Assembly: GCF_016907655.1 (NCBI RefSeq)
Contig: NZ_JAFBCL010000001.1
Span: forward strand, 3,196,001-3,260,000
Source: Saccharothrix algeriensis
GTDB lineage: Bacteria > Actinomycetota > Actinomycetes > Mycobacteriales > Pseudonocardiaceae
DNA length: 64,000 nt
Direction of reading: 5' to 3'
Shown here: positions 1-6,714 of the stretch, piece by piece
Layout: each line of letters opens with the position of its first letter
How positions within the stretch are numbered: position 1 is the first letter of the stretch
Program-made: the position numbers and the translations under genes
The notes under the pieces: model-generated
What the model saw: only the letters and a program-made list of their open reading frames with translations
Told to the model about the DNA's origin: nothing
Database searches by the model: none

Positions 1-245
1 GCCAGGCTCGGCGGCCGGGGCTGCGTGACGCCCGGCTCCTGCCGCCGGATCTGCCCGCGCCTGCCACCGGCCTGCCCCGGCTGGTCGGGCCGCGCCGGTT
101 CCCCGGCCCCGCCCGGCGCGCCCTGCGGTGGCGCGGGCGGCGGCGCGTACGGCGGCGGGGTCGCGCCCCCGCCGGGCGTCGGTCCACCGGCCCCGGCGGG
201 GCCGCCGGTCCGGTCGTCACGGTCGTTTCGGTCGTTCTCAGTCAT
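1..245 (-). CDS. Pro/Gly-rich protein, N-terminal part (runs off left edge)
   Basis: The frame reads leftward from an ATG at 245 and stays open to the edge. It begins MTENDRNDRDDRTGGPAGAG and continues as a Pro/Gly/Ala-rich, probably disordered stretch with YAPPPAPP. The start lies 45 nt from the divergent gene at 291, so the two share a promoter region. Such disordered N-termini often precede membrane segments in actinobacterial envelope proteins, but that part is outside the window. Function unknown; the frame is the best supported on this strand because it opens with an acidic/basic non-repetitive head. Confidence 0.5.
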   Translation of the reverse strand, partial: MTENDRNDRDDRTGGPAGAGGPTPGGGATPPPYAPPPAPPQGAPGGAGEPARPDQPGQAGGRRGQIRRQEPGVTQPRPPSL

Positions 246-290
246 CAGCCACTCCCGGCGGGGACGGTACAGAGGTCGGCCGCCATTTGG

Positions 291-1436
291 GTGACGAGTG
301 TCCCAAAAGCAACAGTCTCCACCCGCCCGAAGGGTTCCGGCGTCGGCCCAGGCATCATGGAGTGGATGTCGACGAGCGCCCGATGGTTTCGCCGTGGTGA
401 CCAACTGGTCATGCTCGGCGCGTTCGCCGGTGCCTTCGCACTGCTCGCGCTGAGCGCGTTCACGTCGTGGCCGATGGGCTCCAGCCCGGCCCCCTCGACC
501 ACGTCCGAGCAGGTCAACCCGGCTTACGAGGTGCAGGCGGGCGACTGCCTGGACTGGTCGGAGCGCGACCTCTCGGATGTGACGAAGGTCGACTGTGCCG
601 CTCAGCACATGTTCGAGGTGACGGGCGCGGTGGACATCGGCGCGGCGTTCGGCCCGCAGGCGCCGTTCCCGACCGACGAGCAGTGGCAGGAGATCAGCCA
701 GGAGCGCTGCGCGCAGCCCTCGCTGGACTACCTCGGGGGCCGGTTCGACCCGTTCGGCAAGTACACGGTCGGCCCGCTCAACCCCGGCGAGCGCCTGTGG
801 GGCCGGGGCGAGCGGACCCTGCGCTGCGGGTTGCAGGTGGCGGGCCCGGCGGGCGGGCTGCTGCCCGCGTACGGGACGGCCCGCACCCAGGACCAGTCCG
901 ACGTCTACGACCCGGGCGTGTGCCTGGGCATCACCGAGGCGCGCGGCGTGGGCGACCCGGTGGACTGCGCGCAGCCGCACACGTTCGAGATCGTCGGGGT
1001 CGTCACCCTGCCGGCCGGCCCGTTCCCGGCGGTGGAGAAGCAGGACGAGGTCATGTCCGTCGAGTGCGCGCGGCTCGCGGCCGAGTACAGCGGCGGCGTT
1101 GACTTCCGGGCCAGGGGCCTGATCGTGGCCTGGGACACCAGGGCGCCGGAGAGCTGGGCGGCCGGCTCGCACCGGGCGAACTGCAAGGTGGGCGCCACCC
1201 CGGCCCCGGACAACACCGGGCTGACGGCGTGGGAGAAGAGCGTCCGCAACCCGAACGCGCCGCCCCTGACGACGGTCAACCCGCCCCAGACGACGGCCGT
1301 GCAGCAGGACGAGCCGACCGGGGCGCCGCTGCACTCGGCGTCCAACTCCGGCACGAGCCCGGCCACGACGTCGGCGTCGGTGTCGGGGACGACCACGACG
1401 ACCACCACCGCCGCCGAGCCCCCGCCTTCGAGGTGA
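291..1436 (+). CDS. Septum formation family membrane protein
   Basis: One transmembrane helix (residues about 39-60, LVMLGAFAGAFALLALSAF) is followed by an exported region with two related Cys-containing repeats. Each starts GDCL or GVCL and carries an aqPHtFEv-type motif (AQHMFEVTG near residue 105, AQPHTFEIVG near 228). This is the layout of the actinobacterial septum formation (Septum_form) family, in which paired Cys probably form disulfides outside the cell. The C-terminus is a Thr/Ser/Pro tail, typical of wall-spanning linkers. The GTG at 291 has no clear ribosome site; ATG 357 or ATG 366, just before the helix, are realistic alternatives. The zinc protease gene follows 4 nt later. Confidence 0.75.
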   Translation: MTSVPKATVSTRPKGSGVGPGIMEWMSTSARWFRRGDQLVMLGAFAGAFALLALSAFTSWPMGSSPAPSTTSEQVNPAYEVQAGDCLDWSERDLSDVTKVDCAAQHMFEVTGAVDIGAAFGPQAPFPTDEQWQEISQERCAQPSLDYLGGRFDPFGKYTVGPLNPGERLWGRGERTLRCGLQVAGPAGGLLPAYGTARTQDQSDVYDPGVCLGITEARGVGDPVDCAQPHTFEIVGVVTLPAGPFPAVEKQDEVMSVECARLAAEYSGGVDFRARGLIVAWDTRAPESWAAGSHRANCKVGATPAPDNTGLTAWEKSVRNPNAPPLTTVNPPQTTAVQQDEPTGAPLHSASNSGTSPATTSASVSGTTTTTTTAAEPPPSR

Positions 1437-1440
1437 TCCC

Positions 1441-1791
1441 GTGCCGGTGGAGATGTCCCGACAGCGGTTCGACGAACTCGTGGGCGAAGCCCTGGACCTG
1501 ATACCGCCGGAGTTCGCAGCGGCGATGGACAACGTGGTGGTGCTGGTCGAGGACCGCCACCCGGAGGAGCCGGACCTGCTGGGCCTGTACCACGGGATCG
1601 CGCTGACCAGGCGGACGTCGGACTACGGCGGCGTCCTGCCGGACCGGGTGACGATCTACCGGGAGGCCATCCTGGACATCTGCCTGACGGAGGACGACGT
1701 GGTGGAGGAGGTCGCCATCACCGTCATCCACGAGGTCGCGCACCACTTCGGCATCGACGACGCGAAGCTGCACGAGCTGGGCTGGGGCTGA
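1441..1791 (+). CDS. Metallopeptidase family protein (minimal zincin)
   Basis: This 116-residue protein has the zinc-protease motif HEVAHHFGID near residue 101 (HExxH plus a third ligand region) close to its C-terminus. That matches the small actinobacterial metallopeptidase family (zincin-1, formerly DUF1025), which consists of little more than the catalytic core. It starts with GTG 4 nt after the septum-formation gene, so the two are probably co-transcribed. The substrate is unknown. There is no signal peptide, so a cytoplasmic location is likely. Confidence 0.85.
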   Translation: MPVEMSRQRFDELVGEALDLIPPEFAAAMDNVVVLVEDRHPEEPDLLGLYHGIALTRRTSDYGGVLPDRVTIYREAILDICLTEDDVVEEVAITVIHEVAHHFGIDDAKLHELGWG

Positions 1792-1800
1792 GCGGCGCGG

Positions 1801-1885
1801 GCCGCCCGCCTCCGAGCCGCCCGCCTCCGAGCCGCCCGCGCCGGTCCCGCCCGCGCCGGTCCCGCCCGCGCCGGTCCCGCCCGCC
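1801..1885. repeat. 15-bp tandem repeats between convergent genes
   Basis: Two copies of GCCGCCCGCCTCCGA are followed by about three copies of GCCGGTCCCGCCCGC. They fill the gap between the metallopeptidase stop and the phosphatase stop. No hairpin with a T-run is seen. Confidence 0.7.
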
Positions 1886-1887
1886 GG

Positions 1888-2502
1888 TCAGGCGAGCGCG
1901 TCCACCCTGGTCCACGACGTGCAGACCCAGCCGGTCCCGGGGTTCTCCAGCACCACCCGGCCGGTGTTGGGCAGCAGGCCCGCCTCGGCCAGCGCCGGCT
2001 GCACGTTGGTCGCCAGCGCCAGCGCCGCCATCCGCAGCGCGCCGCCGTGGCTGACCAGCACGAAGGTGTCCCCCGTCGCGTGGCGCGCGGCCACCCCGTC
2101 CACCGCGGCCACGAACCGGTCGACCACCTGCCGGCCGGTCTCCCCGCCGGGGATGGCGACGTCCAGGTCGCCCTCCGCCCACGACCGCACCACCGCGAGG
2201 AAGACCTCGAACGCCTCCCGGTCGTGCCGGCCCTCCAGGTCGCCGCAGAAGATCTCCTGGACCCCGTCCAGCACCTCGACGCCGAGCCCGAACGCGCGGG
2301 CCACCGGCGCGGCGGTCTGCTGCGCCCGCACGGCCGTGCTCGCGTACACCGCGCCCACCGCCTCGGCCTCGGCCAGCGCCGCCGCCAGCGCCGCCGCCTG
2401 CGCCTGCCCCGCCTCGGTCAGCGGCGGTCCCGGCGGCAGCGAGTCGAGCGCCATCTTCAGGTTCGACGCGGTCTCGCCGTGCCGCACCATGATCAGCTTC
2501 AC
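1888..2502 (-). CDS. Histidine phosphatase (phosphoglycerate mutase-like)
   Basis: The protein opens VKLIMVRHGETASN, the RHG motif of the histidine phosphatase superfamily, and keeps the second catalytic His in VSHGGALRM near the C-terminus. At 204 residues it has the normal family length. The GTG start at 2502 overlaps the TGA of pheA (GTGA), so it is translationally coupled to pheA. The substrate cannot be read from sequence; phosphosugar or phosphoglycerate-type substrates are common in this family. Confidence 0.85.
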   Translation of the reverse strand: MKLIMVRHGETASNLKMALDSLPPGPPLTEAGQAQAAALAAALAEAEAVGAVYASTAVRAQQTAAPVARAFGLGVEVLDGVQEIFCGDLEGRHDREAFEVFLAVVRSWAEGDLDVAIPGGETGRQVVDRFVAAVDGVAARHATGDTFVLVSHGGALRMAALALATNVQPALAEAGLLPNTGRVVLENPGTGWVCTSWTRVDALA

Positions 2503-3389
2503 GCCCCGCGCCCCTCCCGCACCGAGGCCACCCACTCGGCGGCGGCCACGAACCCCTCGTTGCCCGTCTGCGCGCCGCCCGCCTCCGCCTTGGGGTAGGA
2601 GCCCAGGAACCGGGTGTCCGGCGAGTGCCTGCGCAGCGCCGCCAGCGCGTCGGCCACGCGCGGTTCGGCGACGTGGCCGTCCAGGTCGACGTAGAACCGG
2701 TACTCGCCCAGCCGCCCCTTGGTGGGCCGCGACTCGATGCGCGTCAGGTTGATCCGCCGCAGCGCCAGCTCGGCCAGCAGCTCCGACAGCGCGCCCACCC
2801 GGTCGACCGCCGTCACCACGACCGACGTCCGGTCCTGGCCGGTGGGCGCCGGCAGCGGGCCCGGGCGGCGCAGCAGCAGGAAGCGGGTCTTGGCGTCGCG
2901 CACGTCGGCCACGTCGGTCGCCAGCACCTCCAGCGGGTAGTGCCGCACGGCGACCGGCGCGCTCACGGCCGCGTCGAACTCGCCCGCCAGCACGGACCGG
3001 GCCGCGGCGGCGGTGGACGTCGTCGCGACGACGTCGGCGGACGGCAGGTGCTCGGCGAGCCAGCGCCGCACCTGCGCGAGGGCGTGGGGGTGGCTGGCGA
3101 CGGTCTTCGGCTCGGTCCCGCCGGGCCGCACCAGGACGCTGAACCGCACCGGCAGCACCGCCTCGGCGACGGCGACGAGCGGCCCGTCCTCGGCCAGCGC
3201 GTCCATGGTGGCGGGCACCGCGCCCTCGACCGAGTTCTCCACCGGCACGCACGCCGCGTCGGCCGCACCGCTCCTGGTCGCGGCCAGGGCGGCCGGCACG
3301 GTGTCGAACGGGACGAGGTCCTCCGCGCCGGCGAGCGAGCGCGCGGCCTGCTCGGTGAACGTTCCCTGCGGTCCGAAGTAGGCGAGCAC
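2499..3389 (-). CDS. pheA: Prephenate dehydratase
   Basis: It converts prephenate to phenylpyruvate in phenylalanine synthesis. The N-terminus VLAYFGPQGTFTEQAA is the PDT signature, PVENSVEGAV follows at about residue 50, and KTRFLLL carries the TRF motif near residue 175. A C-terminal ACT domain (residues about 190-265) contains the ESRP phenylalanine-binding motif, so end-product inhibition is expected. Length (296 aa) is standard for the monofunctional enzyme. GTG at 3389 is chosen because the conserved protein begins there. The downstream phosphatase overlaps by 4 nt. Confidence 0.93.
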   Translation of the reverse strand: MLAYFGPQGTFTEQAARSLAGAEDLVPFDTVPAALAATRSGAADAACVPVENSVEGAVPATMDALAEDGPLVAVAEAVLPVRFSVLVRPGGTEPKTVASHPHALAQVRRWLAEHLPSADVVATTSTAAAARSVLAGEFDAAVSAPVAVRHYPLEVLATDVADVRDAKTRFLLLRRPGPLPAPTGQDRTSVVVTAVDRVGALSELLAELALRRINLTRIESRPTKGRLGEYRFYVDLDGHVAEPRVADALAALRRHSPDTRFLGSYPKAEAGGAQTGNEGFVAAAEWVASVREGRGA

Positions 3390-3492
3390 GGCCGCAACGA
3401 TACGAGGACCCCGCCGGCGGCCTTCCGCTGAGGCGAGGATCACCCGACGGACGGGTGCCCGCCCCCGTTCCACCGGACCCCCGTGTCCTGGA

Positions 3493-4104
3493 ATGCTTGC
3501 GGGCGTGTCCGCCGATACGGAGGGTGGGATCAGCGCTCCGGCCGCTGTTCCGCGTCTGGTGCTCTGCGCCGTCGACGAGCCGCTCGCGACGGCCTGGCTG
3601 GGTGTCGCGGCCGGCCGGCACGGTGTCGAGGTGCACCGGGGCTCGGTGCTCGACATCGTGGCCGAGGCCGTGGTGAGCCCGGCGAACTCCTCGGGGTGGA
3701 TGCGCGGGGGGATCGACGCCGTGTACGCCCGCGCGTTCCCGAACGTCGAGGCGCACGTGCGCAGCGCGGTCCTGGCGCTGCACGGCGGCGAGCTGCCGGT
3801 CGGCGAGGCGCTGGTCGTGCCGACCGGCGAGGTGCAGCCCGAGTGGCTGATCAGCGCGCCGACGATGCGCCGGCCCGGCGAGCACCTGCCGTCGGACACC
3901 GTGCACCCCTACCTGGCGGCGCGCGCCGTGCTGCGGCTGTGGCGGGACGGGCGGCTGGACGACGGGCGGCCGGTGCGCGAGGTGGTCCGCACGGTGGCCA
4001 TGCCGGGGTTGGGGACGGGTGTGGGCGGCGTCGCTCCGGGGACCTGCGCCCGGCAGGTCGCCGCCGCCTGGGACGAGGTCTTCAGCTCGCTGCCCCGCCG
4101 GTGA
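3493..4104 (+). CDS. Macro domain protein (ADP-ribose binding fold)
   Basis: Residues about 40-200 show the macro fold hallmarks: AVVSPANSSGWMRGGID (phosphate-binding Asn and glycine loop) and MPGLGTGVGGV near the C-terminus. Members bind or hydrolyse ADP-ribose or O-acetyl-ADP-ribose. The usual NANN stretch reads SPANSSG, so catalysis is uncertain. The gene is divergent from pheA. GTG 3505 is an alternative start. It stands alone on its strand; its stop is followed by a DnaA-box-like cluster. Confidence 0.8.
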   Translation: MLAGVSADTEGGISAPAAVPRLVLCAVDEPLATAWLGVAAGRHGVEVHRGSVLDIVAEAVVSPANSSGWMRGGIDAVYARAFPNVEAHVRSAVLALHGGELPVGEALVVPTGEVQPEWLISAPTMRRPGEHLPSDTVHPYLAARAVLRLWRDGRLDDGRPVREVVRTVAMPGLGTGVGGVAPGTCARQVAAAWDEVFSSLPRR

Positions 4105-4146
4105 CCGCACTGGCGCGGAGAAAGTCCGTTATCCGGATCACACAGG

Positions 4147-4190
4147 TTGTGCACAGCTCTGTGGACAACCTGCCCGGTCCCTGTGGACAA
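4147..4190. promoter_or_regulatory. Cluster of three DnaA-box-like 9-mers
   Basis: TTGTGCACA lies at 4147-4155 on the plus strand. TGTGGACAA (reverse of TTGTCCACA, the high-GC actinobacterial DnaA box) occurs at 4160-4168 and 4182-4190. All sit between convergent genes, ending exactly at the stop codon of the acetyltransferase gene. There is no dnaA, dnaN or AT-rich unwinding region here, so this is not the origin. It may be a DnaA-titration or regulatory site. Confidence 0.55.
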
Positions 4191-4697
4191 CTACCTCGGC
4201 GCGATCCATCGTTCCAGGTCCAGCTCGTCGGTGATGGGGATGCCGTACTCCCCGACGGACGGGATCTCCGGCTTGAGCCGGCGTGACTCGCGCACCGCGT
4301 CCGGCCGCAGCGCGGTGAGCCGGAACCCGCGCCGCTGGTAGAAGCGCAGGGCGTCGAGGTTGTCGTTCGTGGTGGTCAGCCGGACCCGGGAGCAGCCCAG
4401 CTGCCGGGCGCGCTGCACGGCCGCGTCGACCAGGGAGGTGCCGACGCCCCTGCCTCTTCGCAGCGCGTCGACCGTGACGATCTCCAGCAGGCCGTCGGAA
4501 GCGGCGTAGGTGAGCAGGCCGACGATCTGCTCCTGGTGCTCCACCAGGAAGCCGGGCAGGCTCGCGGGGAAGAACACCTGCCCGTGGGCGACGGCGGTGT
4601 GCGCGCCCCACAGCTCCAGCACCAGCCGGCCGACGACGATGCGGTCGGCTTCCTCGATCACGCGTACGAGCATGCCTTGCACTGTCTTGGCGTCCAC
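4191..4697 (-). CDS. GNAT family N-acetyltransferase
   Basis: The acetyl-CoA binding motif RRGRGVGTSLVDAAVQRA (Q/RxxGxG/A) sits at residues about 98-115, followed by TTTNDNLDALRFYQRRGFR, the typical strand-helix end of the GNAT fold. Length 168 aa. The N-terminus MDAKTVQGMLVRVIEEADRI suggests that ATG 4673 (MLVRV) could be the true start. The acceptor is unknown. It is divergent from the response regulator; their starts are only 37 nt apart. Confidence 0.85.
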   Translation of the reverse strand: MDAKTVQGMLVRVIEEADRIVVGRLVLELWGAHTAVAHGQVFFPASLPGFLVEHQEQIVGLLTYAASDGLLEIVTVDALRRGRGVGTSLVDAAVQRARQLGCSRVRLTTTNDNLDALRFYQRRGFRLTALRPDAVRESRRLKPEIPSVGEYGIPITDELDLERWIAPR

Positions 4698-4734
4698 GTG
4701 CGGCCGGTACCGGCATTCGCCCTATGGTTGGTTC

Positions 4735-5358
4735 GTGCCCGTGCGCGTGTTGCTGGTAGACGACCACGAAGTGGTCCGCAGGGGACTGCGCGAACTGCTC
4801 GACGACGAGGACGACATCACCGTGGTCGCCGAGGCGGGCGGGGTGGACGAGGCGTTCGTGCGGGCGACCGCGACGGGGCCCGACGTGGCGGTGGTGGACG
4901 TCCGGCTGCCCGACGGGACGGGCGTGGAGCTGTGCCGGCGGCTGCGGGACCTCGGTGTCCGGTGCCTGGTGCTGACCGCGTTCGACGACGAGGAGGCCCT
5001 GGTCGGGGCGATCATGGCGGGCGCGTCGGGCTACCTGCTCAAGCAGGTGCGCGGCCAGGACCTGGTGGTGGCGGTGCGGGAGGTCGCGGCGGGCCGGTCG
5101 CTGCTGGACCCGCAGACGACGGCCCGCGTGCTGGACCGGATGCGCCGCCCGCCGGAGGTGGACGTGCTCGACGCGCTGACCGAGCAGGAGCGGCGGGTGC
5201 TGGACCTGATCGGCGAGGGCATGACCAACCGGCAGATCGCGGAGCGGCTGTTCCTGGCGGAGAAGACGGTCAAGAACTACGTGACGTCGGTGCTGGCGAA
5301 GCTCGGCATGGAACGCCGCACCCAGGCCGCGGCCTGGGTGGCCCGCCGCTCCCGCTGA
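4735..5358 (+). CDS. NarL/DevR-type response regulator
   Basis: A receiver domain (residues 1-120) has the acidic pair D9-D10, phospho-acceptor D55 in VVDVRLPDG, T81 and K103. A LuxR-type helix-turn-helix (about 145-205) contains LTEQERRVLDLIGEGMTNRQ and AERLFLAEKTVKNYV. This resembles mycobacterial DevR/DosR closely in its opening LVDDHEVVRRGL. The GTG start at 4735 has TATGGT 6 nt upstream, consistent with a leaderless transcript. The matching kinase lies convergently at 5596-6714, and DevR-like boxes precede both cyd operons, so control of cytochrome bd is the likely job. Confidence 0.88.
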   Translation: MPVRVLLVDDHEVVRRGLRELLDDEDDITVVAEAGGVDEAFVRATATGPDVAVVDVRLPDGTGVELCRRLRDLGVRCLVLTAFDDEEALVGAIMAGASGYLLKQVRGQDLVVAVREVAAGRSLLDPQTTARVLDRMRRPPEVDVLDALTEQERRVLDLIGEGMTNRQIAERLFLAEKTVKNYVTSVLAKLGMERRTQAAAWVARRSR

Positions 5359-5595
5359 CCGGCGCCGCTCCCGGCGGGCACCGCGCCGACCGGACACCGC
5401 TCCCGGTGGGCACCCGCGCCGACCGCCCGTGCCCCGGACCGCCCCTGCGTCACCCGCCCCGCGCCCCGACCACCGCCCTGCGCCGACCGCCTCGCACCGC
5501 CCGCCTCACACCGCCCGCCTCACGAGCGGGCCGCCTCGTGAGGTGGGCCGCCCGGTCCCCTGCGCCCGGTCCCCTGCGCCCGCTCCCCGGGCCCG
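5359..5595. repeat. Degenerate GC-rich repeats in convergent gap
   Basis: The 237-nt gap between the response regulator and the kinase holds imperfect repeats of the type CGCCGACCGGACACCGCTCC and short CACCGCCCGCCT units. No gene is supported in it. Confidence 0.5.
5518..5543. terminator. Putative hairpin terminator between convergent genes
   Basis: A perfect 9-bp stem, CCTCACGAG (5518-5526) with CTCGTGAGG (5535-5543), has an 8-nt loop. There is no T-run, as is common for actinobacterial terminators; it could serve both converging genes. Confidence 0.45.
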
Positions 5596-6714
5596 TCACC
5601 GCAACGGCACGTGCCAGGTGATCGTCGTCCCCGTGCGCGGCGACGACGCCACCTCGCACCCGCCGCCGGCCGCGAGCGCCCGCTCCTCCAGGTGCCGCAG
5701 CCCGCGCCGCGCGACACCGCGCGGGATGCCGCACCCGTCGTCGGCGACCCGCAGCACCAGCCGCGCGGCGTCCTTCGCCACCCCGATCTCGACCTGCCGG
5801 GCCCCGGAGTGCCGCACCACGTTGGACAGCGCTTCCCGCAGCGCCGCCCGCGCGTGGTCGGCCAGCTCCGGCGGCACCTGGCCCAGGTCGCCGTCGATCC
5901 GCACCTCGGGCTCGAAGCCGAGCAGCTCCCCGGCGGTGTGCGCCTCGGCCAGCACCGAGCCGCGCAGGTCGGCGTCGCCCGGCTTGCCGGGGTCGGCGCT
6001 GCGCAGCGCCCGGACCGTCGCCCGCACCTCCGCCATGGTCTGGTCGAGCTGGTCGACCACGTCGGCCAGCCGCCTGGCCTCCCGGCCCTCCAGCCGCAGC
6101 CGCCGGTCCAGCAGGTCGAGCTGGACCCCGGTCGCGTAGAGCCGCTGGATGATCACGTCGTGCAGGTCGCGGGCGATCCGCTCGCGCTCCTCGTACACGG
6201 CGATCCGCTGCCGCGCGGTGAACCCCTCGGCGAGCACCACGGCGAGCCCGGCCTGCGCGGCGAACGCGGTCAGCACGTCCACGGTGTCCGGGCTGAACGG
6301 CGCGGCCCCCTTGCGCCGGTAGACGGCCAGCGCGCCGATCCGGCGCTCCCTCGTGCCGAACGGCGCGACCGCGAACGGCCCGTAGCCGCGCAGCGCCTTG
6401 GGCACGAACGGCGCGGTGCGCGGGTCGGTGGTGAAGTCGTCGGCGACCACCGGCACGCCGGTCCGGGCCGCGCGGGCGGCGGAGGAGCGGTCGGACAGCA
6501 CGATCCCCACCGGGTCGTCGCCGCCGGAGGAGGCTTCGACGGTGAGCGTCCCGTCGTCGCCGGTGACCATGGCGAGCCCGAGGTCGGCCTCGGCCAGGGA
6601 CACCGCGCGGCACACGACGAGCGGCAGCACGGCGTCCGGGTCGTCACCGGCCAGGGCGGCGGTGGTGATCTCGGTCGACGCGGCGAGCACCAGGGCGGGG
6701 TCCACGGCCGTCAA
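5596..6714 (-). CDS. GAF-domain sensor histidine kinase (DevS/DosT-like core)
   Basis: One GAF domain (residues about 10-165) precedes a HisKA_3 dimerisation helix with RERIARDLHDVIIQRLYATG; His185 is the phospho-acceptor. A HATPase region follows with NVVRHSGA and VADDGCGIP. The H-box is almost that of mycobacterial DevS/DosT, but there is only one GAF instead of two, so haem binding cannot be assumed. The TTG at 6714 overlaps the cydDC stop (TTGA), placing the kinase in the cydDC transcript; GTG 6705 is an alternative start. The likely partner is the regulator at 4735. Confidence 0.88.
   Translation of the reverse strand: MTAVDPALVLAASTEITTAALAGDDPDAVLPLVVCRAVSLAEADLGLAMVTGDDGTLTVEASSGGDDPVGIVLSDRSSAARAARTGVPVVADDFTTDPRTAPFVPKALRGYGPFAVAPFGTRERRIGALAVYRRKGAAPFSPDTVDVLTAFAAQAGLAVVLAEGFTARQRIAVYEERERIARDLHDVIIQRLYATGVQLDLLDRRLRLEGREARRLADVVDQLDQTMAEVRATVRALRSADPGKPGDADLRGSVLAEAHTAGELLGFEPEVRIDGDLGQVPPELADHARAALREALSNVVRHSGARQVEIGVAKDAARLVLRVADDGCGIPRGVARRGLRHLEERALAAGGGCEVASSPRTGTTITWHVPLR

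Noticed and set aside
1888..4110. 740-codon frame on the minus strand
   Set aside because: Only its last 204 codons (the phosphatase) have protein-like sequence; the rest is the antisense or off-frame of pheA and the macro gene.
4147..4190. Chromosomal origin of replication
   Set aside because: Only three boxes, no dnaA, dnaN, gyrB or recF and no AT-rich unwinding region.
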